A stretch of 64,000 nt of DNA from Bradyrhizobium niftali (GCF_004571025.1 NZ_SPQT01000001.1:186001-250000); one strand, 5' to 3'; positions 18,103 to 27,009 are shown, numbered from the stretch's first letter. Notes: a model not told the origin generated them from the sequence alone. Numbers and translations are program-made.

Positions 18103-19509
18103 TTAGGCGGCGCGCGCTTTCTTCTGCAAGTTGGCCGCGATCTTCAGATCTTCGACAAAGCGCTGATATTCCAGCACTTTGGCTTCGGGGTCGGGCAGCC
18201 GCAGCAGATAGGAGGGGTGCACCGTCACCAGCGCCTTGCGGCCGTCGGGAAGGTCGATCAGCCGGCCGCGGGTCTTGCCGATCGGGGTGATCTTGCCGAA
18301 CACGCTTTGCGCGGCGGTGGCGCCCATCGCCACGACGAGATCGGGTTGAACGCCCGCCAGCTCCCGCTCATACCATTGCCGGCATGCCCGGATCTCCTGT
18401 GTATTCGGCTTCTGATGCAGGCGGATTTTTCCGCGCGGCACGAATTTGAAGTGTTTGACCGCGTTGGTGACATAGACCTTCCTGCGATCGACCCCGGCTT
18501 CCTCCAGCGCGCGGTCGAGCATCTGGCCGGCGGGGCCGACGAAGGGATGGCCGGCGAGGTCTTCCTTGTCGCCGGGCTGCTCGCCGACCAGCATGATGGT
18601 GGCGTCTTTCGGGCCTTCGCCGAACACGGTTTGCGTCGCGTCCTTGTAGAGCGGGCAGGCACGGCAATGCGCGGCCTCCTCGCGGAGCGCTTCGAGATCC
18701 TTGGCGGCTGCTTTGTGTCCCATGATGGCTTCCGGACGTGGGGAAATCCGTCCGCCGGTCCAGCGTTCGGCATCGGCGAGCAGGGGTCCAAGTATCGATC
18801 CAAGCGTCGATGCGTCCTGGAGGTTCCTCCGACGCTTCACCGGCGCCGCGGTTGTGGTCAGCCGGCCGGGCTGGAAATGGCGCCGCCAGGTTTCCTCCAG
18901 GCGCCCTGGGGCCGGCCACTCCGTCCGGCTGATTCCAGGCGTGAAGGAGATCGCGTGACCGTTCCAATGGGCACAAACGTCAGGCGTGAGGATCGACCAG
19001 GGCATGTCGGCAAAACGACGCGCGAAGAACGGCGCGGCAAATGCGACGATGTGATGCTCCGGCTCGAACCAGGCGGCGTAATGCGCCTTCTGCTCGCGCC
19101 AGATCTCGCGGAAGCGGACGAGATCGCGCATCCGCTGCGCATCGCGCTGCACCGCGCCTGCCATCGTGATTGCCTGCGCCACGTCGGGATCGCTCATCGT
19201 CGCGAGCAGGTCGTGATCGACCTTCAACCGCCAGAGCAGGCGATAGAGCAGCGCAAAACGCTCGCCCTCGCGATGCAGGATCGCGACGCGGGCAAGCTCG
19301 ATGAAATTGGCCGGCACGGTGAACGTGCTCTCGGTCTCGATCGGCGGAAGGCTCGGCGCTTCGGACAGGCCGGGCGGCATCTGGTCTTCCGTCTGGCCTT
19401 GCACGTGCCACACCACGTCCGCCGGGGCGATGTGATGCAGGGCGAATGCGCGAGCGGCTTTGCGCCAGCCGTCGAAATCGGTCTCGCTGTTCAGGGTGAC
19501 GAGGTACAT
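18103..19509 (-). CDS. udgX: DUF4130-UdgX fusion: uracil-DNA-binding glycosylase
   Basis: The 468-residue protein has two parts. Residues 1-230 match the DUF4130 / TIGR03915 'putative DNA metabolism' domain. Residues about 270-468 form a UdgX-type uracil-DNA glycosylase, with cluster cysteines in HCRACPLYK and IRACRQWYE, the GEQPGDKEDLAGHPFVGPAG active-site block, and TVHPSYLLR near the end. UdgX enzymes bond covalently to the DNA after uracil excision through a His in a KRRIH-type loop. The equivalent here is GKIRLH with His365. I used the ATG at 19509, with AGAGGA upstream. It is divergent from the imuA-imuB-dnaE2 cassette across a 163-bp region containing a LexA box, so joint SOS control is plausible. 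Confidence 0.9.
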   Translation of the reverse strand: MYLVTLNSETDFDGWRKAARAFALHHIAPADVVWHVQGQTEDQMPPGLSEAPSLPPIETESTFTVPANFIELARVAILHREGERFALLYRLLWRLKVDHDLLATMSDPDVAQAITMAGAVQRDAQRMRDLVRFREIWREQKAHYAAWFEPEHHIVAFAAPFFARRFADMPWSILTPDVCAHWNGHAISFTPGISRTEWPAPGRLEETWRRHFQPGRLTTTAAPVKRRRNLQDASTLGSILGPLLADAERWTGGRISPRPEAIMGHKAAAKDLEALREEAAHCRACPLYKDATQTVFGEGPKDATIMLVGEQPGDKEDLAGHPFVGPAGQMLDRALEEAGVDRRKVYVTNAVKHFKFVPRGKIRLHQKPNTQEIRACRQWYERELAGVQPDLVVAMGATAAQSVFGKITPIGKTRGRLIDLPDGRKALVTVHPSYLLRLPDPEAKVLEYQRFVEDLKIAANLQKKARAA

Positions 19510-19594
19510 GGCACTCGAATCCTCTTGATTCCGCTCATGAATCCGAAGGCGCGCCAATTCGATTGACTCCCAGGGCGCCGTTAGCTTTATATTA

Positions 19595-19609
19595 GAACAT
19601 ATCATGAAC
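19595..19609 (+). promoter_or_regulatory. LexA (SOS) box, GAAC-N7-GAAC
   Basis: The sequence reads GAACATATCATGAAC, an exact match to the direct-repeat LexA operator of alphaproteobacteria. It lies 64 bp upstream of the imuA ATG and 86 bp upstream of the divergent udgX start. It should repress the mutasome cassette until DNA damage, and may also control udgX. Confidence 0.85.
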
Positions 19610-19672
19610 AAATGAGCCAGCCGCGGGTTCTTATTTTTGAGCCACGGCACCTATCTCAAAGGAGCGGCGAGC

Positions 19673-20461
19673 ATGAGCGGCGCACGCATGAGCGCGCTTG
19701 CGACCCTGCGCGGCCAGATCGAGCGCATCGAGACGGCGGAGGTCGTGCATCAGCGCGATCGCGTCGCGCTTGGCCACGGCGAGGTCGACAGCGCGCTGAA
19801 GGGCGGACTTGCGCGTGCGGCGATCCACGAGGTGTTTTGCGAGGGGCGCCAGGGCGCCGCCGCGACCGGGTTTGTCATGGGCGTTGCGGGACGCGTGACC
19901 GCACGCCGGCCGCTGCTGTGGGTGCGGCAGGATTTTTCGGAGCTAGAAGCCGGTGCGCTGTCGATGAGCGGACTCGCCGAACTCGGCCTCGATCCGCGCC
20001 GCGTGGTGATGGTGCGCGCGGCCGATGTGGAGAGTGCGCTGCGTACTTCGGCCGATGCACTCGCCTGCGATGCGCTCGGCGCGGTCGTGCTCGAGCTCTG
20101 GGGCGAGACGCGGCAGTTCGATCTCGTGGCGAGCCGCAAGCTGACGCTGGCCGCGCAAGGCTCCGGCGTCACCGGCCTGCTGCTGCGGATGGCCGCGCAG
20201 CCGCTGCCCTCGACCGCGGAGACACGATGGATGCTGCGTGCGGCGCATTCGCCGCCGGGCTCGATGTGGAGCGCCTGGGGCGCGCCGCGCTTCGATGCCG
20301 AGCTGTTGCGCAATCGTCATGGCCCATGCGGCCGGTGGATCATGGAATGGAAATGTGATGAGTGCCAGTTCAGTGAATCGTCGGCGTATCCTCAGCCTGT
20401 GGCTGCCGCACCTGCCCATCGAGCGGATCCAGCGGTTCCTTGGCAGCGCCGGACTGCATAA
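19673..20461 (+). CDS. imuA: Mutagenesis protein ImuA
   Basis: ImuA is a RecA-like accessory protein of the alphaproteobacterial SOS mutasome, acting with ImuB and DnaE2. The 262-residue protein has the ImuA pattern of an N-terminal helix (LATLRGQIERIE), a FCEGRQGAAATGF strand-loop where RecA has its P-loop, LLWVRQDF, and a C-terminal end rich in Cys and Pro. A strict Walker A motif is absent, as is usual in this family. The ATG at 19673 is preceded by AAAGGAG. The last 104 bases overlap imuB in another frame. Expression is probably controlled by the upstream LexA box. Confidence 0.9.
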   Translation: MSGARMSALATLRGQIERIETAEVVHQRDRVALGHGEVDSALKGGLARAAIHEVFCEGRQGAAATGFVMGVAGRVTARRPLLWVRQDFSELEAGALSMSGLAELGLDPRRVVMVRAADVESALRTSADALACDALGAVVLELWGETRQFDLVASRKLTLAAQGSGVTGLLLRMAAQPLPSTAETRWMLRAAHSPPGSMWSAWGAPRFDAELLRNRHGPCGRWIMEWKCDECQFSESSAYPQPVAAAPAHRADPAVPWQRRTA

Positions 20462-21950
20462 GGACAACGAGCCAAGCGTCGTCGTCATCAAGGACACCAA
20501 TGCGCTGGTGATCCATGCGCTCGACGATGCGGCGTCGCGTCTCGGGCTGCATATTGGCCAGCCCTTGGCCAATGCCCGGGCGATGTGCCCGGACTTGCGG
20601 GTGTTCGATGCCGATGTCGTCGCCGATGCGAAGACGCTGAGCGACATCGCCGACTGGTGCGACCGTTTCACGCCGCTGGTTGCGCTCGATCCGCCGCACG
20701 GGCTGTTTCTTGATATCACCGGCTGCGCGCATCTGTTCGGCGGGGAAGCTGCGCTGTTGCAGACGCTGGTTCGCGCGCTCGGCCGACAAGGCTTTGCCGT
20801 CAGCGCGGCGATTGCCGGCACCTCGGTCTGCGCGCGGACTCTGACGCGGCAGGTCACAGGCACCATCGTCGCCGATGGCGGGGAGGCGGAGGCGATCAGC
20901 CGGCTGCCGGTGTCTGCGCTCGGCGCGAGCGAGGCCATCACCACCGGCCTGCGCCGCGCCGGCCTGAAGACCATCGGCGATGTCGCATCGCGCAGCGCCC
21001 ACGAGATCACGGCGCGGTTCGGCGCGCGGTTCTCCACGCTGCTCGCGCACGCGCTGGGGCAGGGCGATGCGCCGATCAATCCGCGAAAGCCGCTGCCTGA
21101 TTACATCGTGGAGAAGCGCTTTGCCGAGCCAATCGCGACCGACACCATGATCGCGATGACATTGTCGCGGCTCGCCGACACGTTGATCGCGTCCATGGAG
21201 AAGCAGGGCAAGGGCGCGCGGCGGCTGGAGGCCGCCTTCTTCCGCACCGATGGCGTGGTGCGCGCGATCATGGTCGAGACCGGACGTCCGGTGACGCGAA
21301 GCGCCGTCATCGACCGCCTGTTCCGCGAGCGGCTCGATGCGCTCGCCGATCCCCTCGATCCCGGCTTCGGCTTCGACATGGTGCGGCTGTCGGCGAGCCG
21401 CACCGAGATCGTGGTGCAGGAGCAGCGCGATCTCGACGCCCATGTCCACGACAATGACGAGCTCGCCGCGCTGATCGACCGCATCGCCGCGCGGATCGGT
21501 GGAAAGCGCGTCGTCGTGCACCTGCCGCAGGACACGCATATTCCTGAATGTGCGGTGATAGCCGCGCCGGCGCAGCATCATCTCGCCGCCGCCATGCAGG
21601 CCGAATGGCCGGCACGTGTCGAGAGCGAGCCGCCGCTGCGCCCGCTCAGGCTGTTCGACAAGCCTGAGCCGATCAAGGTGCCGTTCGCGACCGTGCCCGA
21701 CGGTCCGCCGCATCAATTCACCTGGCGCCGCGCGCTGCATGCGGTGGTGCGGGTGGAAGGACCCGAGCGCATCGCCATGGAATGGTGGCGGCAGGACGGC
21801 AAGCAGTTCACGCGGGACTATTTCCGCATCGAGGATGCCGAGGGGCTGCGCTTCTGGATTTTTCGCGACGGTCTTTACGAGGGGGAGGTGTTCGACGACG
21901 ACGGCAAGCCGGTTCCTCCCGGCTGGTATGTGCACGGTCTCTTCGCATGA
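20358..21950 (+). CDS. imuB: Mutagenesis protein ImuB (inactive Y-family polymerase-like)
   Basis: ImuB is the adaptor of the SOS mutasome and bridges DnaE2 to the sliding clamp. The 530-residue protein begins with RRRILSLWLPHLPIERI, matching the Y-family fingers/palm start but with the catalytic acidic residues replaced, the hallmark of ImuB. A VALDPPHGLFLDITGCAHLF block follows (about 110-130), then helix-hairpin-helix and little-finger-like regions. I placed the start at the ATG 20358, inside the end of imuA. Its stop overlaps the dnaE2 start by ATGA, so the three genes form one translationally coupled operon. Confidence 0.9.
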   Translation: MSASSVNRRRILSLWLPHLPIERIQRFLGSAGLHKDNEPSVVVIKDTNALVIHALDDAASRLGLHIGQPLANARAMCPDLRVFDADVVADAKTLSDIADWCDRFTPLVALDPPHGLFLDITGCAHLFGGEAALLQTLVRALGRQGFAVSAAIAGTSVCARTLTRQVTGTIVADGGEAEAISRLPVSALGASEAITTGLRRAGLKTIGDVASRSAHEITARFGARFSTLLAHALGQGDAPINPRKPLPDYIVEKRFAEPIATDTMIAMTLSRLADTLIASMEKQGKGARRLEAAFFRTDGVVRAIMVETGRPVTRSAVIDRLFRERLDALADPLDPGFGFDMVRLSASRTEIVVQEQRDLDAHVHDNDELAALIDRIAARIGGKRVVVHLPQDTHIPECAVIAAPAQHHLAAAMQAEWPARVESEPPLRPLRLFDKPEPIKVPFATVPDGPPHQFTWRRALHAVVRVEGPERIAMEWWRQDGKQFTRDYFRIEDAEGLRFWIFRDGLYEGEVFDDDGKPVPPGWYVHGLFA

Positions 21951-24900
21951 CCGCGTCCGCTTATGCCGAGATCGGCATCACCACCAACTTCTCGTTCCTG
22001 CGCGGCGGCTCGGATCCGCGCGCCTATGTGCATCAGGCGAGTATCCTCGGCATCTCCGCGATCGGCATCGCCGATCACAACACGCTTGCCGGCGTGGTGC
22101 GGGCCTACAAGGAGCTCGACAATGACAAGGTGCTGCACAAGCCAAAGCTGCTGATCGGCGCGCGCATCGTCTTCATCGACGGCACGCCCGACATTTTTGT
22201 CTATCCGCGCGACCGCGCAGCCTATGGCCGGCTCTGCCAGCTTCTCACCAGGGGCAAGCGCGGCGACGACATCACGCGGATCGAGAAAGGCGAGTGCCGT
22301 CTCACCTTCCCCGATCTCCTCGCGTTTTCGGAAGGCCAGCTTCTGGTCCTGACCCTGCCGCATCGCTTCGAGCCGGCGCAGGCGCTGGATGTTCTTGCAA
22401 AGCTCAAAGCGACCCGCGCCGATGGCGTGTGGCTGGCGGCGAGCCTGGTCTATCGCGGCGACGACCGGCGTCGCCTGGCGCGGCTCGATGATCTCGCGGG
22501 AAAAGCAAAGGTGCCGCTGCTCGCGACCAACGAGGTGCTCTATCACGATCCCGGCCGTCGCCCCCTCCAGGACGTGCTGACTTGCATCCGTGAAAAGACC
22601 ACGATCGAGGCGGTCGGACGGAAGCTCGAGGCCAATGCGGAGCGCTTTCTCAAAACTCCACGCGAAATGTCGCGGCTGTTCCGGGACTTTCCCGGGGCGA
22701 TCGCGGAGACCATGCGCTTTGCGAACAAGATCGACTTCTCGCTCGACCAGCTCAAATATCAATATCCGGACGAGCCGGTGCCGCCGGGCAAGACCGCGCA
22801 AGGGCATCTGGAGGATCTGACCTGGGCGGGCGTCGATAAATATTTCGCCGGCGAAATCGATGACAAGCTGCGTGCCACACTCAAGAAAGAGCTCGCGCTG
22901 ATCGCCGAGCTGAAATACGCGCACTACTTCCTCACCGTGCACGACATCGTCCATTACGCGCGCAGCCAGAACATCCTGTGCCAGGGCCGCGGCTCGGCGG
23001 CGAATTCGGCCGTCTGCTACGTGCTCGGCATCACCTCGGTCGACCCGACCAAGGTCGATCTGTTGTTCGAGCGCTTCATTTCCAAGGAGCGGCTGGAGCC
23101 GCCCGACATCGACGTCGATTTCGAGCATTCGCGGCGCGAGGAGGTGATGCAATATGTCTATCGCCGCTATGGCCGCCACCGCGCCGCGATCATCGCCACG
23201 ATCATCCATTATCGTCCGCGCAGCGCCATCCGCGACGTCGGCAAGGCGCTGGGCCTGACCGAGGACGTCACCGCCGCGCTCGCCGACACCGTCTGGGGGA
23301 GCTGGGGCAGTGGCCTCAACGACATGCAGGTCAAGCAGGCCGGGCTCGATCCGCAAAACCCCATGATCAACCTCGCGGTCGAGCTTGCGACCGAGTTGAT
23401 CGAATTCCCGCGTCATCTCTCCCAACATGTCGGCGGCTATGTGCTCACCCAGGACCGGCTCGACACCTATGTGCCGATCGGCAACGCCGCCATGGACGAC
23501 CGCACCTTCATCGAATGGGACAAGGACGACGTCGACGCACTCAACATGATGAAGGTCGACGTGCTTGCGCTCGGCATGCTGACCTGCATCCGCAAATGTT
23601 TTGACCTGATCGCGGGCCACAAGGGCGAGCACTGGGTTCTGGCGAGCGTTCCGCAGGACGATCCCAAAGTCTACGACATGCTGTGTGACGGGGAGTCGCT
23701 CGGCGTGTTCCAGGTCGAGAGCCGCGCCCAGATGAACATGCTGCCGCGCCTGAAGCCGCGGACGTTCTACGACCTCGTGATCGAGGTCGCGATCGTGCGG
23801 CCGGGGCCGATCCAGGGCGACATGGTGCATCCGTATTTGCGGCGGCGGAACGGCCAGGAGAAGGTGAGCTATCCCTCGCCATCACCCGATCATGGTCCCG
23901 CGGACGAGCTCTACAGGGTGTTGCACAAGACGAAGGGCGTGCCGCTGTTCCAGGAGCAGGCGATGCGCATCGCGATCGAGGCGGCCAAATTCACCCCCGA
24001 GGAGGCCAACGGCCTGCGCCGCTCGATGGCGACCTTCCGCAATGTCGGCACCATCGGCACATACGAGGACAAACTGATCGGCAACATGGTCGCGCGCGGC
24101 TACGATCCCAACTTCGCCAAAAGCTGCTTCGACCAGATCAAGGGCTTTGGCAGTTACGGCTTTCCTGAGAGTCACGCGGCGAGCTTTGCGCAGCTCGTCT
24201 ACATTTCGTCATGGCTGAAATATTATCACCCGGATGCGTTCTGCTGCGGCCTCTTGAACTCGCAGCCGATGGGTTTCTACGCGCCGGCGCAGATCGTCGG
24301 CGATGCCCGCAAGAACGGCGTCGAGGTCCGCGACATCGACGTGTCCTGCAGCTTTGCGCAGAGCACGCTGGAGCAGGGGAGCGGCAAATATTGCGCGGTA
24401 CGCCTGGGCTTCCGCCAGATCGACGGCTTCCATTGGCTGGACGAGGATGAGGAGCGCCTGAAACACTCCCAGCTGTCATTCCGGGGCGCGCCACTTGGCG
24501 CGAACCCGGAATCCATCGGACCGCATATGCCTGGCGGAATGGATTCCGGGCTCGACGCTGGCGCGTCGCCCCGGAATGACAAGAAGGAAGACTGGGCCGA
24601 CCGCATCGTCGCCGCCCGCAACCGCCGTCCCTTCACCTCGCTCGAAGACTTCGCCCGCGACACCGGCCTGCCCAAGCGTGCGCTGATCCTGCTTGCCGAT
24701 GCCGACGCGTTCCGCTCGCTCGGGCTCGATCGCCGCGAGGCGCTGTGGCAGGTGCGGCGGCTGCCCGACGGCGTGCCGTTGCCGCTGTTCGAGGCCGCCA
24801 CCGCCCGTGAGCAGCCCGACGAGCACGCAAAGCCATTGCCGGTGATGCCGCGCCCCGAGCAGGTGGTCGCGGACTACCAGACCATCCGGCTGTCGCTGAA

Positions 24901-25402
24901 GGGCCACCCGATGGAATTCCTGCGTGAGATGTTTTCGCGCGAGCGCGTCGTCGCCTGCAAGGACGTCAATCATCAGAACGAACGGCGCCGCGTCCGCTGC
25001 GCCGGCGTGGTGCTGGTCCGGCAGCGGCCGGGCAGCGCCAGCGGCGTCGTGTTCATGACGCTGGAGGACGAAACCGGCATCGCCAATGTCGTGGTGTGGC
25101 CCAAGATCATGGAGCAGTACCGCAAGGAAGTGATGGGCGCGCGCCTCATCCTGGTCCAAGGCTATATCCAGAGCAGCCCCGAGAAGGTGACGCATCTCAT
25201 CGCCCAGCGCATGGTCGACCGCTCGCACGATCTGATCGGCCTTGCCAACGACTCGCTGGCCCGCAAGCATCCTGTGCCATCAGGTGCCGCGCTGATCGAG
25301 CCTCTCAACGACGACCGCCGCGATCACGCGGACGCGCCGGCGCAGAAAATGCGCCACCCCCGCAACGTCCGCATCCTGCCGCCGTCGCGGGATTTTCATT
25401 GA
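21947..25402 (+). CDS. dnaE2: Error-prone DNA polymerase III alpha subunit DnaE2
   Basis: DnaE2 performs translesion synthesis in the SOS response. The 1151-residue protein has the N-terminal PHP domain (YAEIGITTNFSFLRGGS and GIADHNTLAGVV). The polymerase core contains GRGSAANSAVCYVLGIT and the catalytic PDIDVDFEHSRRE, followed by the fingers region, helix-hairpin-helix motifs and an OB fold (FMTLEDETGIANVVVWPK). The C-terminus lacks an extended beta-binding and tau-binding tail, as usual for DnaE2. About 35 residues encoded by 24475-24580 come from a palindromic repeat element lying in frame between GFHWLDEDEER and DWADRIVAAR. The reading frame stays intact, so the enzyme may still work. It is the last gene of the LexA-controlled imuA-imuB-dnaE2 operon. 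Confidence 0.93.
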   Translation: MTASAYAEIGITTNFSFLRGGSDPRAYVHQASILGISAIGIADHNTLAGVVRAYKELDNDKVLHKPKLLIGARIVFIDGTPDIFVYPRDRAAYGRLCQLLTRGKRGDDITRIEKGECRLTFPDLLAFSEGQLLVLTLPHRFEPAQALDVLAKLKATRADGVWLAASLVYRGDDRRRLARLDDLAGKAKVPLLATNEVLYHDPGRRPLQDVLTCIREKTTIEAVGRKLEANAERFLKTPREMSRLFRDFPGAIAETMRFANKIDFSLDQLKYQYPDEPVPPGKTAQGHLEDLTWAGVDKYFAGEIDDKLRATLKKELALIAELKYAHYFLTVHDIVHYARSQNILCQGRGSAANSAVCYVLGITSVDPTKVDLLFERFISKERLEPPDIDVDFEHSRREEVMQYVYRRYGRHRAAIIATIIHYRPRSAIRDVGKALGLTEDVTAALADTVWGSWGSGLNDMQVKQAGLDPQNPMINLAVELATELIEFPRHLSQHVGGYVLTQDRLDTYVPIGNAAMDDRTFIEWDKDDVDALNMMKVDVLALGMLTCIRKCFDLIAGHKGEHWVLASVPQDDPKVYDMLCDGESLGVFQVESRAQMNMLPRLKPRTFYDLVIEVAIVRPGPIQGDMVHPYLRRRNGQEKVSYPSPSPDHGPADELYRVLHKTKGVPLFQEQAMRIAIEAAKFTPEEANGLRRSMATFRNVGTIGTYEDKLIGNMVARGYDPNFAKSCFDQIKGFGSYGFPESHAASFAQLVYISSWLKYYHPDAFCCGLLNSQPMGFYAPAQIVGDARKNGVEVRDIDVSCSFAQSTLEQGSGKYCAVRLGFRQIDGFHWLDEDEERLKHSQLSFRGAPLGANPESIGPHMPGGMDSGLDAGASPRNDKKEDWADRIVAARNRRPFTSLEDFARDTGLPKRALILLADADAFRSLGLDRREALWQVRRLPDGVPLPLFEAATAREQPDEHAKPLPVMPRPEQVVADYQTIRLSLKGHPMEFLREMFSRERVVACKDVNHQNERRRVRCAGVVLVRQRPGSASGVVFMTLEDETGIANVVVWPKIMEQYRKEVMGARLILVQGYIQSSPEKVTHLIAQRMVDRSHDLIGLANDSLARKHPVPSGAALIEPLNDDRRDHADAPAQKMRHPRNVRILPPSRDFH
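24475..24580. repeat. Palindromic repeat element lying in frame inside dnaE2
   Basis: The element starts GTCATTCCGGGGCGCGCCA and ends in its near-perfect inverse (TGGCGCGTCGCCCCGGAATG plus AC). An inner pair CCCGGAATCCAT / ATGGATTCCGGG folds a second stem. Similar long palindromes are usually intergenic in Bradyrhizobium. Here the element is translated with no stop codon. Confidence 0.85.
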
Positions 25403-25428
25403 GGATGTGACGCAGAATGCCGCCACAC

Positions 25429-25508
25429 CGTCATTGCGAGCGCAGCGAAGCAATCCAGAGTCTTTCCGCGGACGCAGTCTGGATTGCTTCGCTACGCTCG
25501 CAATGACG
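25429..25508. repeat. 80-bp palindromic repeat (CATTGCGAG family), copy 1
   Basis: The ends are CGTCATTGCGAGCG and CGCTCGCAATGACG, with inner arms AAGCAATCCAGA / TCTGGATTGCTT. It differs from the copy at 62890 at only about 5 of 80 positions. It lies just after dnaE2. Confidence 0.85.
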
Positions 25509-25541
25509 AGTTTTGTTGAAGCGATCGCCCTCACTCTCGGT

Positions 25542-25645
25542 CGTCATACCCCGCGAAGGCGGGGTATCCAGTACGCAGCGGCCTCTCGGTTCTAGCTGCA
25601 CTGTCTCTGGAATACTGGATCGCCCGCCTTCGCGGGCGATGACAC
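25542..25645. repeat. Palindromic repeat (CATACCCCGCG family), copy 1
   Basis: It begins CGTCATACCCCGCGAAGGCG and contains TATCCAGTACGC, CTCTCGGTTCTA and TGGAATACTGGATC, ending GATGAC. A second copy in the same orientation is at 26493. The two flank the SDR gene. Confidence 0.8.
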
Positions 25646-25653
25646 AGTGCCCT

Positions 25654-26424
25654 CTAGAAATTCACCCGGTTCGAGATCGCCCCGTCCACGACGAGATTGG
25701 AGCCGGTCGTGAACCCCGACACCGGGCTTGCCAGAAACACCGCGGCGCTTGCGATCTCCTGCGGCGTTGCCATGCGGCCGGTAGGGTTGCGCTTCATCGC
25801 ATCCTTGTAGCGCTCGGGCATGTTCTGCTCGATCATGTTCCAGACGCCGCCCTTGAAATAGACGGTGCCGGGCGAGACCACGTTGACGCGGATCTTCTTC
25901 TTCGCGTATTGCCGCGCCAGCCCCTTGGCCATGTGGATCAGCGCCGCCTTGATCGGGCCGTAGGAGCTCGCGAGATCGGCCTGTGCGGCCGAGATCGAGG
26001 AGATGATGACGAAGGCGGCGTCACCGCTTGTCTCGCCACTCGCTTCGAGGAACGGTCGCGCGGCATCGAATGCATGCACGGCGCCGAGCACGTCGAGCCG
26101 GAAATTCTGCTCCCAGGATGCCGCATCCTGACCTTGCGCCATCGCGCCGGCATTGGAGAACAGCATGTCGATGCCGCCGAGCTCCTTGGCAGCGCCCTCG
26201 ACCCAGGATTTCAGCGCCGTGCCGTCGGTGACGTCGACCGGGCTGCCGGTGGCGCGGATACCGCTCGCCTTCAGCTCAGCGACGGTGGCCGCAACCTGAT
26301 CCGCGTTGCGCGCGCATACTGCGACATTGGCGCCTTCGCCGGCCAGCGTCGCCGCAATCGCCCGCCCGATGCCGCGCGTGCCGCCGAGGACGATGGCGTT
26401 CTTTCCCTTGAGACCGAGATCCAT
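25654..26424 (-). CDS. Short-chain dehydrogenase/reductase (SDR)
   Basis: The 256-residue classical SDR has the cofactor-binding motif GGTRGIGRA (14-22), the structural NAG motif at 91-93, catalytic Ser142 (IISSIS), and Tyr155-x3-Lys159 in SSYGPIKA. The C-terminus follows the usual GRMATPQEIASAAVFLAS and GSNLVVDGA pattern. The motif near residue 36 (VCARN) is compatible with NADP preference. The substrate is unknown. The gene is isolated. Its stop is 8 bp from one palindromic repeat and another copy lies about 70 bp upstream of its start. Confidence 0.9.
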   Translation of the reverse strand: MDLGLKGKNAIVLGGTRGIGRAIAATLAGEGANVAVCARNADQVAATVAELKASGIRATGSPVDVTDGTALKSWVEGAAKELGGIDMLFSNAGAMAQGQDAASWEQNFRLDVLGAVHAFDAARPFLEASGETSGDAAFVIISSISAAQADLASSYGPIKAALIHMAKGLARQYAKKKIRVNVVSPGTVYFKGGVWNMIEQNMPERYKDAMKRNPTGRMATPQEIASAAVFLASPVSGFTTGSNLVVDGAISNRVNF

Positions 26425-26492
26425 GTTTGTTTTCCTTGTTGTTGGTCGTTCGACTTTAGCGGTTTACGCGACGGCGTTGAATACGGTCTCCG

Positions 26493-26615
26493 CGTCATAC
26501 CCCGCGAAAGCGGGGTATCCAGTACGCCGCGGCGTCTCGGTTCTATCTCTGGCGTCTCTGGAATACTGGATCATCCGCTCCAGTGCGCAAGTGCGCACAA
26601 GGCGGATGATGACAC
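26493..26615. repeat. Palindromic repeat (CATACCCCGCG family), copy 2
   Basis: It shares the left half with the copy at 25542 (CGTCATACCCCGCGAA, GCGGGGTATCCAGTACGC) and the TCTCTGGAATACTGGATC segment. It carries a different distal hairpin (CAGTGCGCAAGTGCGCAC) before GATGATGAC. Confidence 0.75.
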
Positions 26616-26644
26616 CGTGCTGGATCGCCAAGACCGCGACGACC

Positions 26645-26932
26645 TCACTCCGGCGCCGCCCCCACCGGCGGGCCGCCGGGCGGGCGGTGCAGGTAGGTCA
26701 GCGAGACGTAGGCGCCGGCCCAGGAGCCGAGCGCCGCGAAAGCGACATAGAAGGCGTTTTCGGTATAGCTGATCACCGCGTAGGAGGAGAGCAGGTACCA
26801 GACCGCGCTCCAGTTCGCCGCCGGCACGCGCTTGCGCGCGATAACGGCGGAGGTGAACATGACATAGACCGCGTCGGTGGCCGCCGTTGCGATGAACACG
26901 GCGCCGGCGGTAAGGGGATCGATGGCGGCCAT
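26645..26932 (-). CDS. Small conserved-looking membrane protein
   Basis: The 95-residue protein has two or three predicted membrane segments: about residues 8-30 (AGAVFIATAATDAVYVMF), 42-60 (WSAVWYLLSSYAVISY) and 63-82 (AFYVAFAALGSWAGAYVSLT). It ends in a Pro/Gly-rich tail. I recognise no family with a known function. The start has GAAAGG a few bases upstream, and codon use matches its neighbours, so it is likely a real gene. The role cannot be inferred from the flanking genes. Confidence 0.7.
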   Translation of the reverse strand: MAAIDPLTAGAVFIATAATDAVYVMFTSAVIARKRVPAANWSAVWYLLSSYAVISYTENAFYVAFAALGSWAGAYVSLTYLHRPPGGPPVGAAPE

Positions 26933-26980
26933 TGCATTCCTTTCTGCGATCGTGACATGGTCGCGAAAAGTACAGCATGA

Positions 26981-27009
26981 TCCGGAAAAATGGGCAGCGG
27001 TTTTCCGGA
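26981..27009. repeat. Short inverted repeat (TCCGGAAAA hairpin)
   Basis: TCCGGAAAA at 26981-26989 pairs with TTTTCCGGA at 27001-27009. This short palindrome, often preceded by CATGA, is scattered through rhizobial intergenic regions. Its function is unknown. Confidence 0.6.

Noticed and set aside
25429..26615. CRISPR-like array of repeats after dnaE2
   Set aside because: The repeats belong to different palindromic families, are few, and have no uniform spacers or cas genes.
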